Shown: positions 1-13,021, numbered from the stretch's first letter. The stretch is 64,000 nt of DNA from Ascidia mentula (GCA_947561715.1 OX387201.1:20350001-20414000); one strand, 5' to 3'. Notes: generated by a model not told the origin, from the letters alone. A program made the numbers and translations.

Positions 1-28
1 GGTTGGAGTTGGATCTTCTGATAAAAGG
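1..28 (-). pseudogene. Fragment of a xanthine dehydrogenase/aldehyde oxidase exon at the window edge
   Basis: The first 28-30 bases are identical to part of exon 4 of the xanthine dehydrogenase-like gene at 22211-22240. The match stops at the exon/intron boundary: read on the minus strand, both copies have an AG just before the shared exon sequence, but the introns differ completely. It is therefore either the edge of a second paralogue lying mostly to the left of the window, or a copied exon fragment. Too little is visible to decide. The encoded piece would lie in the 2Fe-2S domain region (residues LLSEDPTPT). Confidence 0.5.
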
Positions 29-319
29 CTTAAGTGCGACAGCGTGTTCAGTCTCCATGACCTCCAAATAACGTTGTGACGTAATAAGTAAGGCGTGGTA
101 CTACACTTTGACATGATTGGTTACTCACTGGTGAATCCATACAACTGAAGCAATTTCTCACTTAAAAGCGTAAACTGTTTGGAAGGTAAACAATACACAG
201 ACGGTGGTTGTGAGTTAAGTGACGCACTGGCAACAACTACTTGTTCGTTATAAACGTTTACTTGGCGGCATAAGAATAGGAGTCTGACCCATCTTGCAAG
301 TAGAAAACATAATGGGAAA

Positions 320-610
320 TAGTTGCCGGGACCAGACCCAACGCTCACCAACTGAGCTACATGAACTCAGCGGTTTCAAGGGGTAGATTGTGGCCAAGGT
401 ACAATGGTCAGGCAAACTTCGCATATACGTAGGGGATCTCTACCACTATAATCAGACAACGCAGTAATGTTTCATGCAAATGCAATGCCTGGGAAGCCTA
501 TAAACCTTATGATCTCGAAACGATAGCGGTGACTACCAAACAAGGACCTGCGCAGTGGGGCGATCTTGACAATCATGCATTGTATCATTACTGCAACAAT
601 TTAACATTTA
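320..610 (-). repeat. tRNA-derived SINE relic
   Basis: On the minus strand the stretch around 335-365 reads as a tRNA-like A box (TAGCTCAGTTGGT with changes) followed by GCGTTGGG. Downstream are the family's other hallmarks: the phrase AATGCCTGGGAAGCCT and GGACCTGCGCAGTGGGGCGAT (about 547-566, written here as seen on the plus strand). The same family occurs at 3325-3880, 7480-7690, 49020-49320 and 52090-52720. This copy is damaged in the tRNA part. It lies about 0.5 kb upstream of NLR exon 1. Confidence 0.55.
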
Positions 611-1098
611 AAATTCCGAAAACAAAAAGACAGTCTCATATTAAAAAAAAAAACATTAATATGTTTTCTATATTTTGGATGTTTCGATCCATAACTTTAA
701 TTTAAATCCATTGTTTTTGTTCCTGGCAAGTCTGCGTCAAACCTTGATCAAAGATCAACTTAATTATTCAAATGTTCTGAATAAACGTCCACATCCGATT
801 TCGATCCATTTTTTTTATGGGAATCAAATGCAACAAGTCAATAATTTTTTTTAAACATTTGCTCATTAGTGCCACATAGCGGTAGCGTCCACAGTCGCCA
901 GCGCAACGGTAACAGACCAACAGAGCACAGAGGTTACAAACAGGGTCAAAGAATTGCGCTGGAATCCTAACGAAATATTCTAAGTTTATGCAAATTTCCT
1001 TTCAGGTGTAAATCCTGCCAGCTAAAAACGTATTGAATTTTGGCAATTTGAGACAAGTTGGAAAACTTTTTGGAAGAAACAAACTCCCAACAAACATC

Positions 1099-4000
1099 AT
1101 GGGTAACACAGAAAGTAAGAAAAAAACAACAACTGTCACAAGCTCTAAATCTGGTTCGAGTGTTGACCAACAGAAAGCAGGTTAAAAATATTCTCTCTTT
1201 CATAGAATAAAATAGAAGTTCAAAGTTACTAAAATCACCTATGTCTGAAACTAATATCTTGCATAGTAAACCAAATATGTAACAGCTCTAATACCAACTC
1301 TTGTTTTGTTCGGAATGTATCACGCATTGTGAGTTATTGCAAATATTTTACATACGCTTCTGTTGACACTGACAAAGTTTTGATATCTTAAAATTTAGGC
1401 TCCTCACAGCAAATATCAGCTCAAGAAGCAACTATAACTGGAAGCAATGTTGGGGTTCAAGGTGATGTCAATCAACCAACAATAATTAACAACTACAATA
1501 CTCCTGGTAAGCTAATTTGGCCATGTAGTGGAAACTAATTCAACATATAATGCTGCTGTAAGCCTATTCACATAAAATTTTGTTTTTTAGCTATAAAACG
1601 TTTTTAATTTGATGCCCGAAATTTCCAACATAATTTATTGTATACAAACACTTAGTAAAGTTATTGTGAATATAATTAAAGGTTTATCAAACACCACGAA
1701 TGAAGACCAAGGAGATGAAGGTAAACTATTACAAAAACTTTATCTTACAATAATCTTTACTGAAACCATTTACAATCTTTATCAAAGTAAGTCACCAATG
1801 TAACAAATTGTTTGGCTTCGGGCAATGGAATTTTAGTTGGTGAGTTGGAATATGCAGACAACTTTATTATTTAAACACAATTTTGCAACCTGTAAAGAAA
1901 GAAGCCTGATCTATCAATAATTCATTAGGTCAAGTCTGTCGTCAAAAACCTAATGTTAGGTTTGCTAGGTGAACCATTACTTTATGCCTGTTTTCTCACA
2001 GAAAAGCAGCAAGAAGCCATTGAAATCATCAAAAAGCAGCAGGATAAAATTAAGTCTGTCACACCTCTTCCTGGTTTGAATGAAGATGGAATCCCAGATG
2101 TTTGTCCACAGCTGGAAAAACTTGATTTCTACAAAGGTATTGATACCAAGAAAGGTGAAGAGTTTGTGCCATCAACAATAAGGTACAATAAAAATAAAGT
2201 TAAAGGAGAGCCCATAACTTTTGATGAGCTGCTTTCCACAATCGAAAGTGGTGATCAGTTTCTTGCCATTACTGGCGCAGCTGGTGCAGGGAAATCCACT
2301 TTGTCCAAGAAACTTTTGAGAAAAAACAAAGATGGGTATTTGGTGTTACACCTAAGTTTCATGAATTTAGATTATGGAGATGAAAAACTCACACTTCAAG
2401 AACTCCTACTTGATAGACAGTTTCCAGATGTTGAGCAAACTGTCCTTGATGCTGCATTTAAATGGATGAAACAAAACCAAGAAAAATGTGTTTTGGTATT
2501 TGACGGGATGGACCAGGCAACATGGTCATTAGAAAATATAAAGCGAATTAATACAGATTATAAAACTCGGTTCACAGTTCAACAGCTTGTTGCCAATCTC
2601 TGCAGTAAAACCCTGTTAAAAAAATCATCATTGATGTTTACATCACGTCCTCATTCACTGCTTTCCATTCCTGTGGGACTTCGTCCAAAACCCACTATAT
2701 ATATCCATCACCTTACTACAGAAAACACGAAGAAGCTATTTGATTTCTATGCTGGAGAAAAGGCAAACGAACTGTGGGAAAAACTTAAAGAAACTCCTGA
2801 AATGCTAGACTTTTGTCACTTTTGCAGTTTGCTGTGTATGCTGGTTTGTTTGGTGACAAAAGCTGTTTTGGCACAATTACAAGCTTATTTGATGTTGTTT
2901 TGCAACAACTCGATGCATCCGAACATGCAAAGGGTAGTATACACTATTTGAGAGAAGCACTTGGCAAAATGGCATATAATGGAATGACTCGTAAAACTGT
3001 TGTATTTACCCACCTAGAACTCTCAAATGTGGGCCTGGAGTATCTTAAAGTACAAGATGTTGTAATAAAACTACCAAAATTTTCGTGGTTTTCAGAAAGA
3101 AAAGTTTTCGATGGTGCAGCTTCTTGTTTTTTCTTTGTTCACTTAACGATTCAGGAGTTTTCTGCTGCTTCGTACATTTCCTCGTTCATGCCAGATGAAG
3201 ACTTCGACAAATTCCTTGATACATTGGTTCGAGAAGAACACTGGAACATGACGCGACGATTTGTTTGTGGCCTCTTGCTTGGAAAGGAAAGTTGTAAGTA
3301 CATTCCTTGATCTGTATGTATTGTGTCATATGGTTTGCAGGCTTGGCAACCCAGGCATTGCAGCCTAGCTGGATCAGCCACTTTTTCCTGACAAGTCGGA
3401 GCAAGATTTGAAAAATCCGGTAAGGTTTGAACTCACGACCCTGGGCTAACCAGGCCCAACGCCCTACCAACTGAGCTACAGGAGCTCAGTGGTTTCGCGG
3501 GGTATATTGTGGCCAAGGTACACTGGTGCGCAAGCGCACAACTTGCCAGGCAACCTTCATATATACATAGGGGATCTATACCACCGTATCAGATAAGGCA
3601 GTAATGTTTGATGTAATGGCGTGATTGGCAGGATCGCCCCACTGCACAGGTCCTTGCTTGGCCATCCTGCCGCTCAGTTAAGCGTTGGGCCTGACCGGGA
3701 GCTTGATTTTTCATATCTTGCTCCGACTTGTCAGGAAAAAGTGGCTGATCTAGCTAGGCTGCAATGCCTGGGCTGCCTAGCCTGCAAATCTAATGATCAC
3801 GATACGTTAGCTGTGATCGCCAAGCAAGGACCTGCGCAGTGGGGCGATCATGCCAATCATGCCATTGCATGAAATGTTACTGCGTTTTGTGTCATAATTT
3901 CTTTTTTGCTGACAGCTTCAAGAAGTGACAATACCGAAACCAACTTGGAGCCTGGATGTGCTACTAGTTCCGCTAGCCAGATGACATTCCCCAGCATCCA

Positions 4001-5634
4001 ACATAAAGGTTTTGTTGCATTTGATGTGCCCAGTTAAGCTGTGAAGGTCAAGTAACTGAAAATTTTTCAAAAATTTGCAAAACTGGACCAAAACTAAATG
4101 TTTGCCTAACTTCTATGTGAGTCTAGCAGGCTACAAGTTGGAGTAAACCAATGAAATCTGCTTTTTGTTATTCGCATGTATCGGTCATTGCCTTGCCTTC
4201 ATAACATTACAAAAATATGCATTCGCGTATGCTATTTGAATTAACATATTTATACTCAACAATTTCGCAGCACTGCGATTAGGTGCACAGCGTTTTTTGA
4301 CACTGCACTTGGTAACGCAAAGCTTCCACAAATGATGGCTGTGTTTGTAAAAAAATATATGAGTGCAAATAATTCGTCCAACCAAATACATTTTTACAAT
4401 TTCCATTGCAAATGTTGGTCTTTCTTGTTTTCCAGACAAACGTACGAAATTATTGGATGCACTTTCAAGATATCTCCAATCTCAACCCGAGTATTACAAT
4501 CTACTGAGTGAGTAAATGATATGAATGCCAACAGTTTAATGCGTGTTTGTAAACATTACATTTATTTATGTAACAATGGGTGGGTTTGTTACGTCACACA
4601 ACCATTGTTTGAACCGAACACTCAGTGCAGTTTTTTTTCAGTTGTTAAAAAATCTTGTAAAGGAAAGTCGTGTTTTTTTCGGTCCTAATTTTTATATTTT
4701 CTGATAATTTAAACGTTTTATATTGGATTGATTTGTTGGTTCTTGTGTTCATTAAATCCGACTTAAACGTGGGGAATTCTGTGCAAGAATAAAGTAAGTT
4801 TTAGTTTAAGTTATTTTATTAAAACTGGAAACCAGACATCTGCTTTTTTATTAAAACTTGTTTTGTTTCAGATTTATTTCTGGATTTGAAGGAAATTCAA
4901 AACTGCCTTCCAGAAAAACTCGCCCCGTTTTGTCCTCAGTGTTTGAATTTTTCCTCAACCCGACTTCACTCAATCCTTGAGATTTTGTCGGAATTTTTAC
5001 CAAAAGTTACAAGAAACGATTTGTGGCTGATGCTGGGAAGTTGCGACCTGAACTCCGAAGATTTAACTATTATTTATGAAGCAATACAAAGAATGGAATA
5101 CGGGGTTTGTTCGGTTTTTGTTTATTTTCGGAATCAGTTTTTATTTGAATAAAAGCATTTTTTACCAAAGTTTTCGATTTTAAGAAAAATGACATAAAAT
5201 ATTTTTATTGTAGTTTAGGGAATAATTTTGTTTGTGTATTTTTTACTCTTTTCCAGTTTTAATATTTGTTTATTCATGGTTTAAAGAGCATCAAAACATT
5301 TCCTACAAACAATATTTATATTTTAAATAGTTGGAATTTCTCGACCTGAGTGAAAACGACTTTCATCGAAGAGAAGATGGGGAAAAAATTTGTGGGATTT
5401 TATCGAAGGTTGGGTGGTGGTTGGATCTGAGTAACTGCAAATTGGATCCGGATTCGATGAAGATGGTGGAGGACGCACTTGAGAATATGGAAGATCCTGT
5501 GAGGATTTAATTTAAAAGATTTATTTGCAAATATTATTAAAATCAAAACTTTTGTGACTTTTCAGCCGACAGTTGAGGGTTTGTATGTACAGATCCCCCC
5601 CAACTCCGATTCTGACTCCAGTGGTTCGGATTGA
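1099..5634 (+). pseudogene. NACHT-LRR (NLR-like) gene copy A, broken by a 10-bp deletion
   Basis: Nine exons fit GT-AG rules and match copy B one for one: 1099-1180, 1399-1506, 1682-1720, 2002-3293, 3916-4008, 4436-4507, 4872-5104, 5331-5498, 5566-5634. Exon 1 starts MGNTES, an N-myristoylation-like start. Exon 2 encodes a Gly/Asn-rich segment with VGVQGDVN. Exon 4 carries the NACHT core, with P-loop GAAGAGKST and Walker B VLVFDGMDQ. Exons 7-8 encode ribonuclease-inhibitor-type leucine-rich repeats (LDLSNCKLDPDS). Exon 9 ends in an acidic tail, DSDSSGSD. Compared with copy B, 10 bases are missing after 2817, so the NACHT frame runs to a stop at 2949-2951. The truncated product would be about 392 residues, keeping the myristoylation site, the N-terminal motif and both Walker motifs, but losing the winged-helix part and the LRRs. 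Expression as a decoy cannot be excluded. NLRs sense infection or damage in the cytosol. Confidence 0.8.
3325..3880. repeat. Head-to-head pair of tRNA-derived SINEs in NLR-A intron 4
   Basis: A minus-strand SINE (tRNA-like part about 3425-3485; the minus strand reads TAGCTCAGTTGGTAGGGCG and then GAGTTCAAACC, recognisable A- and B-box-like sequences) is followed by an inverted, partly deleted plus-strand SINE. The two arms share GGACCTGCGCAGTGGGGCGA (about 3828-3850) and its inverse near 3632-3655, so the intron RNA could fold back. The same pair is present at 52090-52720 in copy B, so it predates the segmental duplication. Confidence 0.65.
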
Positions 5635-7270
5635 AGCAGAAGCTCAACACAAAAACTACCTCATGTTCCTCATAATTATTCGTGTTTTCGTGATTCCTCA
5701 AAAATAAATAAATTTAACAAAAACAAAACTTCCGCCATTTTTTTTTTCTTCCGCAGCGGTCACCAAGACCGAAACTTTAACGATGCCGGTAGGGTTTTTT
5801 AAACGAATAGAAATAAAATTAGGATTGAACACCGGGGCGATTTTTTCGGCAATTAAAATACGTGCAGTTTTAAAAACAGAGATTTACACTTTTGATAAAA
5901 AGATTTAATATTTTAGTCAATATCTGTTTGTTAATTGAGCACGTTACGACCAACCAATAGATGCGCGAATTTGATAAGTTTTCCAACTTCTGTCATTTCG
6001 GCAAAATTGTTTTTTTAAAACAAAATTAAATATCATGTGCGAATAAACACAAATTGAAAAGATATCACAAAATCAAGACAGCTTATGACAAGCAACGAAT
6101 TAACAATTAGGAAAACGTGATTCAGGCTTGGAAAGAGTAATTTAACGTATCCTTTGTAATTTAGTTCACTGGAATCGCTGCTAGGGCAATAAAGGAGTCT
6201 GGGCCTAGGCTACTTTTTCCGGTAGATACTCTAACACGTCACGAACGGACGATGGGGATTTCCCCTGCTCTTGCGTAGCTTCTTGAACTTGCGTTTTCAC
6301 GAGACTAAGCAATAGAATTTCGACACTATTGGACATGTGTGCCATTGTCTATCAGCACGTGGTGAACGAAACGTTTCGTTTATGTAAGATGTTTTCTTGT
6401 TTTTAAAATACCTCTGTGCAATGCCTTAATAAATATTTTAGTTCGGAAAGAATGATATTTCCAACAAACATGTCCAAAGCGCTGGTTTAACCATGCCACG
6501 CGTGAACCAAGGAAATCGACCGTTCGTGAGGCGGTTAGAGTATTGTCGCCGCACAATACATGTATATACTAAAAAAGGCCCAAAGCGTATATAACTATCT
6601 TATGACCGAGAGTTGAAACCAAAGTCATTGTAATCACGCGTTCAACGCATGTCCAAGTTGTGATGTCCAACAAAACGACATGGGAAAAAAGTAGAACTCA
6701 TTTCCGGTTTAGGTCAATTCCTGATCGGACAATTTATGGGAAAAACCTGCCGAGCTGGTGGCAGGTGAAAAAATTGTAGCCGGTAGAAGCAGCCAGATTA
6801 TAGTTGTGTTATAAACCATGTAATTTGGGAAATAAAGCCATATAGGTAACTTAGGCAACAAAACTAACTGCTTAAATCAAGTTAAAATAATTATAGGAAT
6901 TTCTTTGCCAAAATTTAAACACAAGTACTTCTTTCGCAAATGATAAATAAAGCTTAAATAAACATAACTACTTTTAGTTATTCGGAAAACAAAGTCAACC
7001 TAAACATAAACAACCTATTTAGGGCAATTAGATAATCAAGCTTTTTAGGCTAAATAACTGACGTAATCGACCAAATCGGCAAACTTCAAGTTGCATTAAA
7101 CTTGCGCAACAACTCCAAATAGGGTATCAATACGTGTGGCCAACCGCAGACTACATAAGCAGAACGACTAGCGCCTGCCAAATCAGTGTGTTTTAACTGT
7201 TGCTGTGTAAGGGTCTAGGCTGTTGGTTCTGCTTTAGTACTCTCCATGTTTTGAAGAACCTTCTGTGCTG
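5635..7270. other. NLR-A 3' flank, conserved with copy B, no gene seen
   Basis: AATAAA-like signals follow the stop (AAAAATAAATAAA near 5700). I found no convincing coding exon here. The block is retained in copy B (58794-60554) with few changes, apart from about 100 extra bases in B near 59520-59620. It contains a perfect 16-bp palindrome, AACGAAACGTTTCGTT, at 6365-6380. Several short poly-A/T runs and an AT-rich stretch (6830-7080) are present. Nothing identifies an RNA gene. Confidence 0.5.
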
Positions 7271-7479
7271 TGTTGTATTATATTACTGGATTATAAACAA
7301 TAAACGGATTTATGAACAACTCTGAACTGGTTTGAAGCTTGGTGGATGTGTGTTTAGTCGAAGTTAGACTACTTAGAAGACGCACAGACTTGTGTAAAGG
7401 AGTTCTTTAACTCCAACAGTAACCTTGATATAGCGAAGGCAAGTTGCCTACGAGGCCGAGTTGCCATCGAGACTCTGTC

Positions 7480-7690
7480 GGATCCTTTGGGTGCGAGGCC
7501 CGAGACGCAGTCGTACCCCACGGTCCCGCAGCGGGGCGTACGCCGACAGTATCGACCACTTTTTTCCGACAAGTCGGAGCGAGATATGCAAAATAACCCC
7601 ACCTGCTGGTATGTTTCAAACTAAAGGCAATGGGTTAACCAGGTCCAACGCTCTACCAACTGAGCTACGCGATTTCAGAGTTTTGAAGGT
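7480..7690 (-). repeat. tRNA-derived SINE
   Basis: On the minus strand this begins near 7677 with a tRNA-like A box (GTAGCTCAGTTGGTAGAGCG) and continues to the body motif GCTCCGACTTGTCGG (around 7565-7580), which is the family body also seen at 3725 and 52560. A GC-rich segment (7480-7550), absent from the other copies, follows. The element lies between the 3' flank of the NLR duplication and the last exon of WDR24. Confidence 0.65.
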
Positions 7691-10600
7691 AGTTTATAAT
7701 GGTCAAGATACACTGGTGAGTCAGCACACAACTTTACTAACGATCTACACATATACATCACTAACCATACCACGCAGAAATATATCGCGATATCATATGT
7801 GAAGGTTGGCTATTGCAGATGAGGTTGCCAAGTACGGGTTTTCACAGTAGAGCGATCCTGTCTAGTTCCTGCGTTAGTAATTCGTACAACCACAAACAAC
7901 CATGTATTTGCCTGCGGTCGAGTCCAGACATCAGCTTGCATTCATTTTTATTGGTTTTACAGACAGTGATATCTGCATGTTAAAGGGATATCGTTTTTCT
8001 GACATTGTTTTATCCAAGTTGTCACACAGTTGGAATGTCCCCCGAAACTACAGCCTTGACAATATGTGTAGAGTCCGCGCACTTGAAGCTGACAGTAGAA
8101 ACACGTGACTGGTTTGTTTTTGTGTTCCGCATCAATGCGTCGGTCACATGACCAGGGGTTACTCTGGGGCATTCGTCGTTGGCAGACTTGTCAGCCCAGG
8201 GTGAAAGTTGAAGAGGATGAGAGAGATTGGATTGCAGGAACTCGGCTCAGTTTTACAACCTGAACGAAAATTACTTTCATCAACAAATGCAAAAAAGAGT
8301 TTAATCTGTTGATGTCCTTGTGCCAGTTTCAAACTAAAAGTAATTGTATTGATATTGGCATAACATAAAATAAAAAATTAACAAGAAAAGAATTAACTGC
8401 AAATTGAAACAAAACATACAGTAGTTATTCCACCTGAGCATGTTGTATCCATAACCTGTTCTTTGCCAACAAATCAAGGTAGGAGTTTTGCCAATGATCA
8501 ACTGTCTCAACATCAATAGGAAGGTTATATGTGGATGGATAGGATGACATTGCAAGCAGCATACACACTGGACTTTGCACATCATTCATTCCAGCAAAAA
8601 ATCTGAAAATACATTGAATACAACACATGTAGCATGTTGAGACCTGTGAATGTTTTGAGAAAATAAAAAATAAATTCAACACAAGAACTATTTTTGAGTG
8701 AATAAACATTCTTGTAAAGACTTTTTACCTATGTACAAGCAGTTGGCAGATTATTTTATCTCATTGTCTGGTGAGTGTTAGTTCTGTTGTTTTAAAAATA
8801 TGCTGTTGATGAATCGTTGCATTTCTTTGTCAATTTCAAAAATGCGATGTTTTGCCGGAATGTTTTGAAATGCACAAACTTACTGTAATTGCTGACAGAC
8901 AATCTCTTCTTTAATTGAATCGAGTGGAGCCGGCCAGAGAGTGGGACACACACTGATGACTCCATCTGAGATGTTAAGCTCCTCATCAGCAGGAGATGTT
9001 GAGGAAGAAGAATCCATCTCCTTGGTAACGACCTTCTCATGCCACCTCCCACCGTGAGCAGTCAGGATTCGTTTTTCAGATTCATTTTCAATGTTCATTC
9101 CAGAAGGTGCATCTATTCGACCAAACTTTGATATCGCGTCCAATTCGATGTCCTGAAAAAGACAGGAGATTGTTTCTTACATCTTTCATTACTTAGGGTG
9201 TGGTGCAACCTTAAAACTGTGTTCACAGCAACCATATGTTTAGCAACACAAAACACTGTGGCCTATCTATCTATATATATTGATCACACCTCTCTCTGTT
9301 GGAACGCTTCAGTTGGAACAAGATATTCGTGCTCAGACAAAAACTCAGCTTCTGATGTTATTCCACCATAACCAAACCTAAATCATTAAACTAGATTACA
9401 GACTATAATTTCCACTACATCAATTTTAGACATCTTGGTGTTTAATTGTAACACCATTAATTTTGTTGTGGATGCAGCAACAGGAGAACATGATAATATA
9501 TTCTTTTATCAGTTTATGCACAATTGTGTTGCAACAAACTTTGCATGATTTTATATTTAAGAATAATATCTCTAAACTACCCTGGGTCATCATCTGTCAT
9601 GTAGAGATCAGGTTCTGATTGTCGTCCTCGAGCGATATCAGTGAGATAATCTTCTACCTCAAGTCTTCCATCATCAGAACGTTGATCAGCTTCCCCACCA
9701 TGGATTGCTGAACCATTCAATGCATGCGAACCATGCAGTTCATCCTACAGCAAACACAAACCAGTTATTGTGTGTGGAAGCAATCTTGTTAACATTCATA
9801 TCCAACAATTAGTGATAATCAATATTTGCCATGCCATGTTATGAACAAATACTGGTTTAACTTTAGAAAATCATTTTGTTTTTTAAACATCAAACCATGG
9901 TCACAAGAATCCTTCGATTCCAGTCCTCAAAAAACATGGCATAATTATATCTATTCCTACAACTTTCTGCATACCAGGCATTTCGCAACTATTTATAAGG
10001 TGAAGATCTGCAACAATTGATTATTAGCACATATTGTGTCACTAAAACCACCTCACCTTTTTCACAGTGAGTGAGTGCCTTTTGTTTTTTGCCTCTGCTT
10101 TTTCCAACTTTTCTGAAACTTCAGGTTGTGATTTGTTCAAATGAATCTCTTTGTTGAAAAACACTCCAAGCAATTTCCACGTCCGAGCAACATTACAGAA
10201 TCCACCTTTCAAAGCAACATCAGAGTTGTGCAAAGCTCTTCGAAAGTCATTTTTGTCCCACTTCCATCTAAAACATAGTTTTTCGCAACAAACCTAAATT
10301 GGTTAAGAGTTAATTGCTCTACAACAGAGTCTGTCATAGTTGGATAATCATCAAAGTCAGAACTTGGTTTTAAATCAGACTTGGTGCTTGAAAATATTCT
10401 GAACTTTGATCTGGAATTAAGAAAGTTGTGTTGCCTTTGAAATGCAACTGGCGAAGAAGGACTGGAAATACTCAAACCGTCCAAATCAATCACGTCTTTT
10501 GATCCAGTTTTCCATCCAAATATTGTTGGTAGTTTTGAAGCAGAACCAGTGGGACTCTGTGCCCTGGGTGTTGATGCTGTGGCTTGACTTGCGAGGGCGA

Positions 10601-11526
10601 TATGACCACATGAGCTGATGGCAAGTCCACTACTCATGGCCTGCTTAGCTGGACAAGAAGCGTCAAGTAATGAATGCATCATGAGACGGCCATCTTTCGA
10701 ACATGACAAAATAAAATTTGGATCTGACTTTTTCCAAACTATTCCAGAGGGGCTGTCTGTGTGATCCTTAAAATATGTTCGTTTGTTGTTTAAACAGTAA
10801 ATTAATCAAAAAACAAATGGTTGTTTGATACAACTGTAACATAATTCATACCTGGAAATGATCAAATGGGACATATTTCCTATGCAGATGCCAAATGTTC
10901 ACGCTGAATTCAAGCATCATAGATATAGTAGCAAGTTGCTCTGGATGGTGGGGTCTCCATTTAACCGAAGCTACGGACGACATGGTTGGAACATTGTTTA
11001 TTTCTTTCTCCCTGTTGTTTTCAATCGACCAAACCTGGAATGTGACAATTGGAAACATTGGAAAACAATATTTAACACCGACAATGATTAGATCCGTTAC
11101 CAGCAATGACACGAAAAACACCTTTAACAGATGCAAAAACAGAGTTGAAAACTTATTCGTGTTATTACAATCACCCACCTTAACCATATTATCACGCCAT
11201 CCAGTGGCAAGAGTCATTTTGTGATCTGGTTCCGGGTGCCAGTCGAGAGTATACACAGATCCCTTGTGTGCGATAAACTGGTGAACGTAACCTGTAGGTC
11301 GCCTGTAATCCCATATCTAGTAACAACAACAACCAAAATTAACATGAAAACTTTTGGTGCAATATTCTAATTTGCTCTCACTAAAATGCTGAGTTTGCAT
11401 TTAAACTGAGAACATTTTTAGTATCACAAGCACTGGTTTACTGTTTCACTGCATTTATATTTACCAAAAGGACAGACCAAATATTTCAAAAAAACTTACA
11501 TTTTAAATTGGTTTTATATGTTAGAA

Positions 11527-11835
11527 CAGTGAGGTCCAACTAAATTTCGTCGCAGGCCATAACAAACCGTTAGTTTATCCTGCGGGCCATTGTACATACG
11601 GAATTACGGATCGAAATTGCTATTACACGAATAGCACAAATCAATTTTTAATAAATGCGATTTGTGGTCGAGCAGCTTCTTTTAACGAAAGGGGTCGTGT
11701 AAACAGGAATTTGGTTGTGGCCATGCAAAGACAATCGCACAAAGTTGTGTTTCAAGTCAGGTTACAATTCTTGGACAAACGAAAATTAGATCACGGGCCA
11801 AAACTGGCCCGCGGGCCTGTAGTTGGACCACGCTG
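11527..11835. mobile_element. Non-autonomous hAT element (MITE) with 8-bp target duplication
   Basis: The element begins CAGTGAGGTCCAACTA and ends TAGTTGGACCACGCTG, imperfect 16-bp terminal inverted repeats with two mismatches. It is bounded by perfect 8-bp direct repeats TGTTAGAA at 11519-11526 and 11836-11843, the target-duplication length of hAT transposons. There is no transposase coding. It sits in the WDR24 intron between the exons at 12067-12178 and 11179-11316. The inside contains two GGCCCGC-type GC-rich stretches. Confidence 0.88.
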
Positions 11836-13021
11836 TGTTAGAATATAACAGTGAGGTGATTTTAACAAATATCAATTTAATGTGAGATTCCTTGAGTCGG
11901 TTTGAGTTGTTTTATTTATTCCATGACATCCATGTGTTTCTGGCATTATTGTTTTATTATATTTCCATGGTAACATGTTCACAACATGACAGCATTAAAA
12001 ATTCAGATTCACTTGAAAATTGGCTGCAGGTATTTTTGTATAAGTTAGCACACCCCTAAAACTTACTTGTACATAACCATTATCGAAGCTAGCAGCAAAA
12101 ATAAAATATTCATGAGGATTGAACTGAACACTTCTCACGCCATCAGCTTTGCTTTGAAACGTGTAGGTACTTTCCATCCTTTAAAAACAAATGATGCAGT
12201 GTTGCTTCTAAGCTTGTCATTTGAATAAACACATAATATATATATATTTTTATAAACTTTACACTTCGCTTTGACTTGTTTGCAGCCAAAAGCAAAATAA
12301 CACTTATAATACAGAAAATTTCTAACAGAAAAATGTACGTGCTCCTGTAAGACGTGTTACAAGTTACATTGAGCACCAAACTAAACTTTATCGATCAAGA
12401 TTTGTGATTGCGAAAAAGGCTTGTGTCGCAAAAAATGCAAATTTGAACAAACTTGTCTTATGGTCTTGACAGGTCCCATCTATATAAGAAACACATTTTT
12501 ATTTAAAAACTATACATATATATAACACCTGTGATCAAAGCAAAAGATTTCCTTCCGAGTTGTCAAACGAAACTTTTGTGACCGTGCGACGATGTTCAGA
12601 CAATATAGCGAGCTTCTTCTCACGACCAGGAGTGTTTAAATCCCAAGCTTCAACCACTCCATTAGTAGCAGCAGTTGCGATCAAATTTTCATCCACGGGA
12701 CTCCAACCCACGTCAGAACAACTCATGTTCAAACCCTGAAATAAAAAATAATCATTTTTATCAATTGTGTATGTGTAAACTAATTATGCTGATGAACAGC
12801 AATTGTAATCTTGAAAAATTAGGTCAAGCATGCAGCCACAGGTAAAAGCTAAATTGATTTCAAAAACTTATGATGTATTATTTTGTTGGGTGGTAACTGG
12901 CTTTGGCCAGTCATGAGCAACGAAAAATACCAATATGCCTCCCTTAAAATACAACAGCAATTGCAAAAACCTACACTTATAACATGAAACGAAACACAAT
13001 CAGCACTATCAAACTCAGTGG

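Larger units (their letters stand above)
222..7270 (+). repeat. Segmental duplication, copy A (NLR-containing)
   Basis: This block aligns in the same orientation with 48924-60554 over exons, introns and about 1.6 kb of 3' flank. Similarity begins at the shared phrase CTGGCAACAACTACTTGTTC (about 226 in A, 48928 in B) and ends at CTTCTGTGCTG (about 7270 in A, 60554 in B). Copy A lacks the Harbinger element and the CACTG-terminated element found in copy B, so it preserves the pre-insertion state at both places. Many small substitutions and indels separate the copies, so the duplication is not brand new. Confidence 0.88.

Noticed and set aside
4185..4439. Small minus-strand gene in NLR-A intron 5
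   Set aside because: The frame is not kept in copy B and lies within an intron; no family pattern.
8191..8193. Selenocysteine codon in WDR24 (TGA at a Cys position)
   Set aside because: A zinc-ligand position is an unlikely place for selenocysteine, no SECIS-like element was recognised downstream, and the gene has other lesions.
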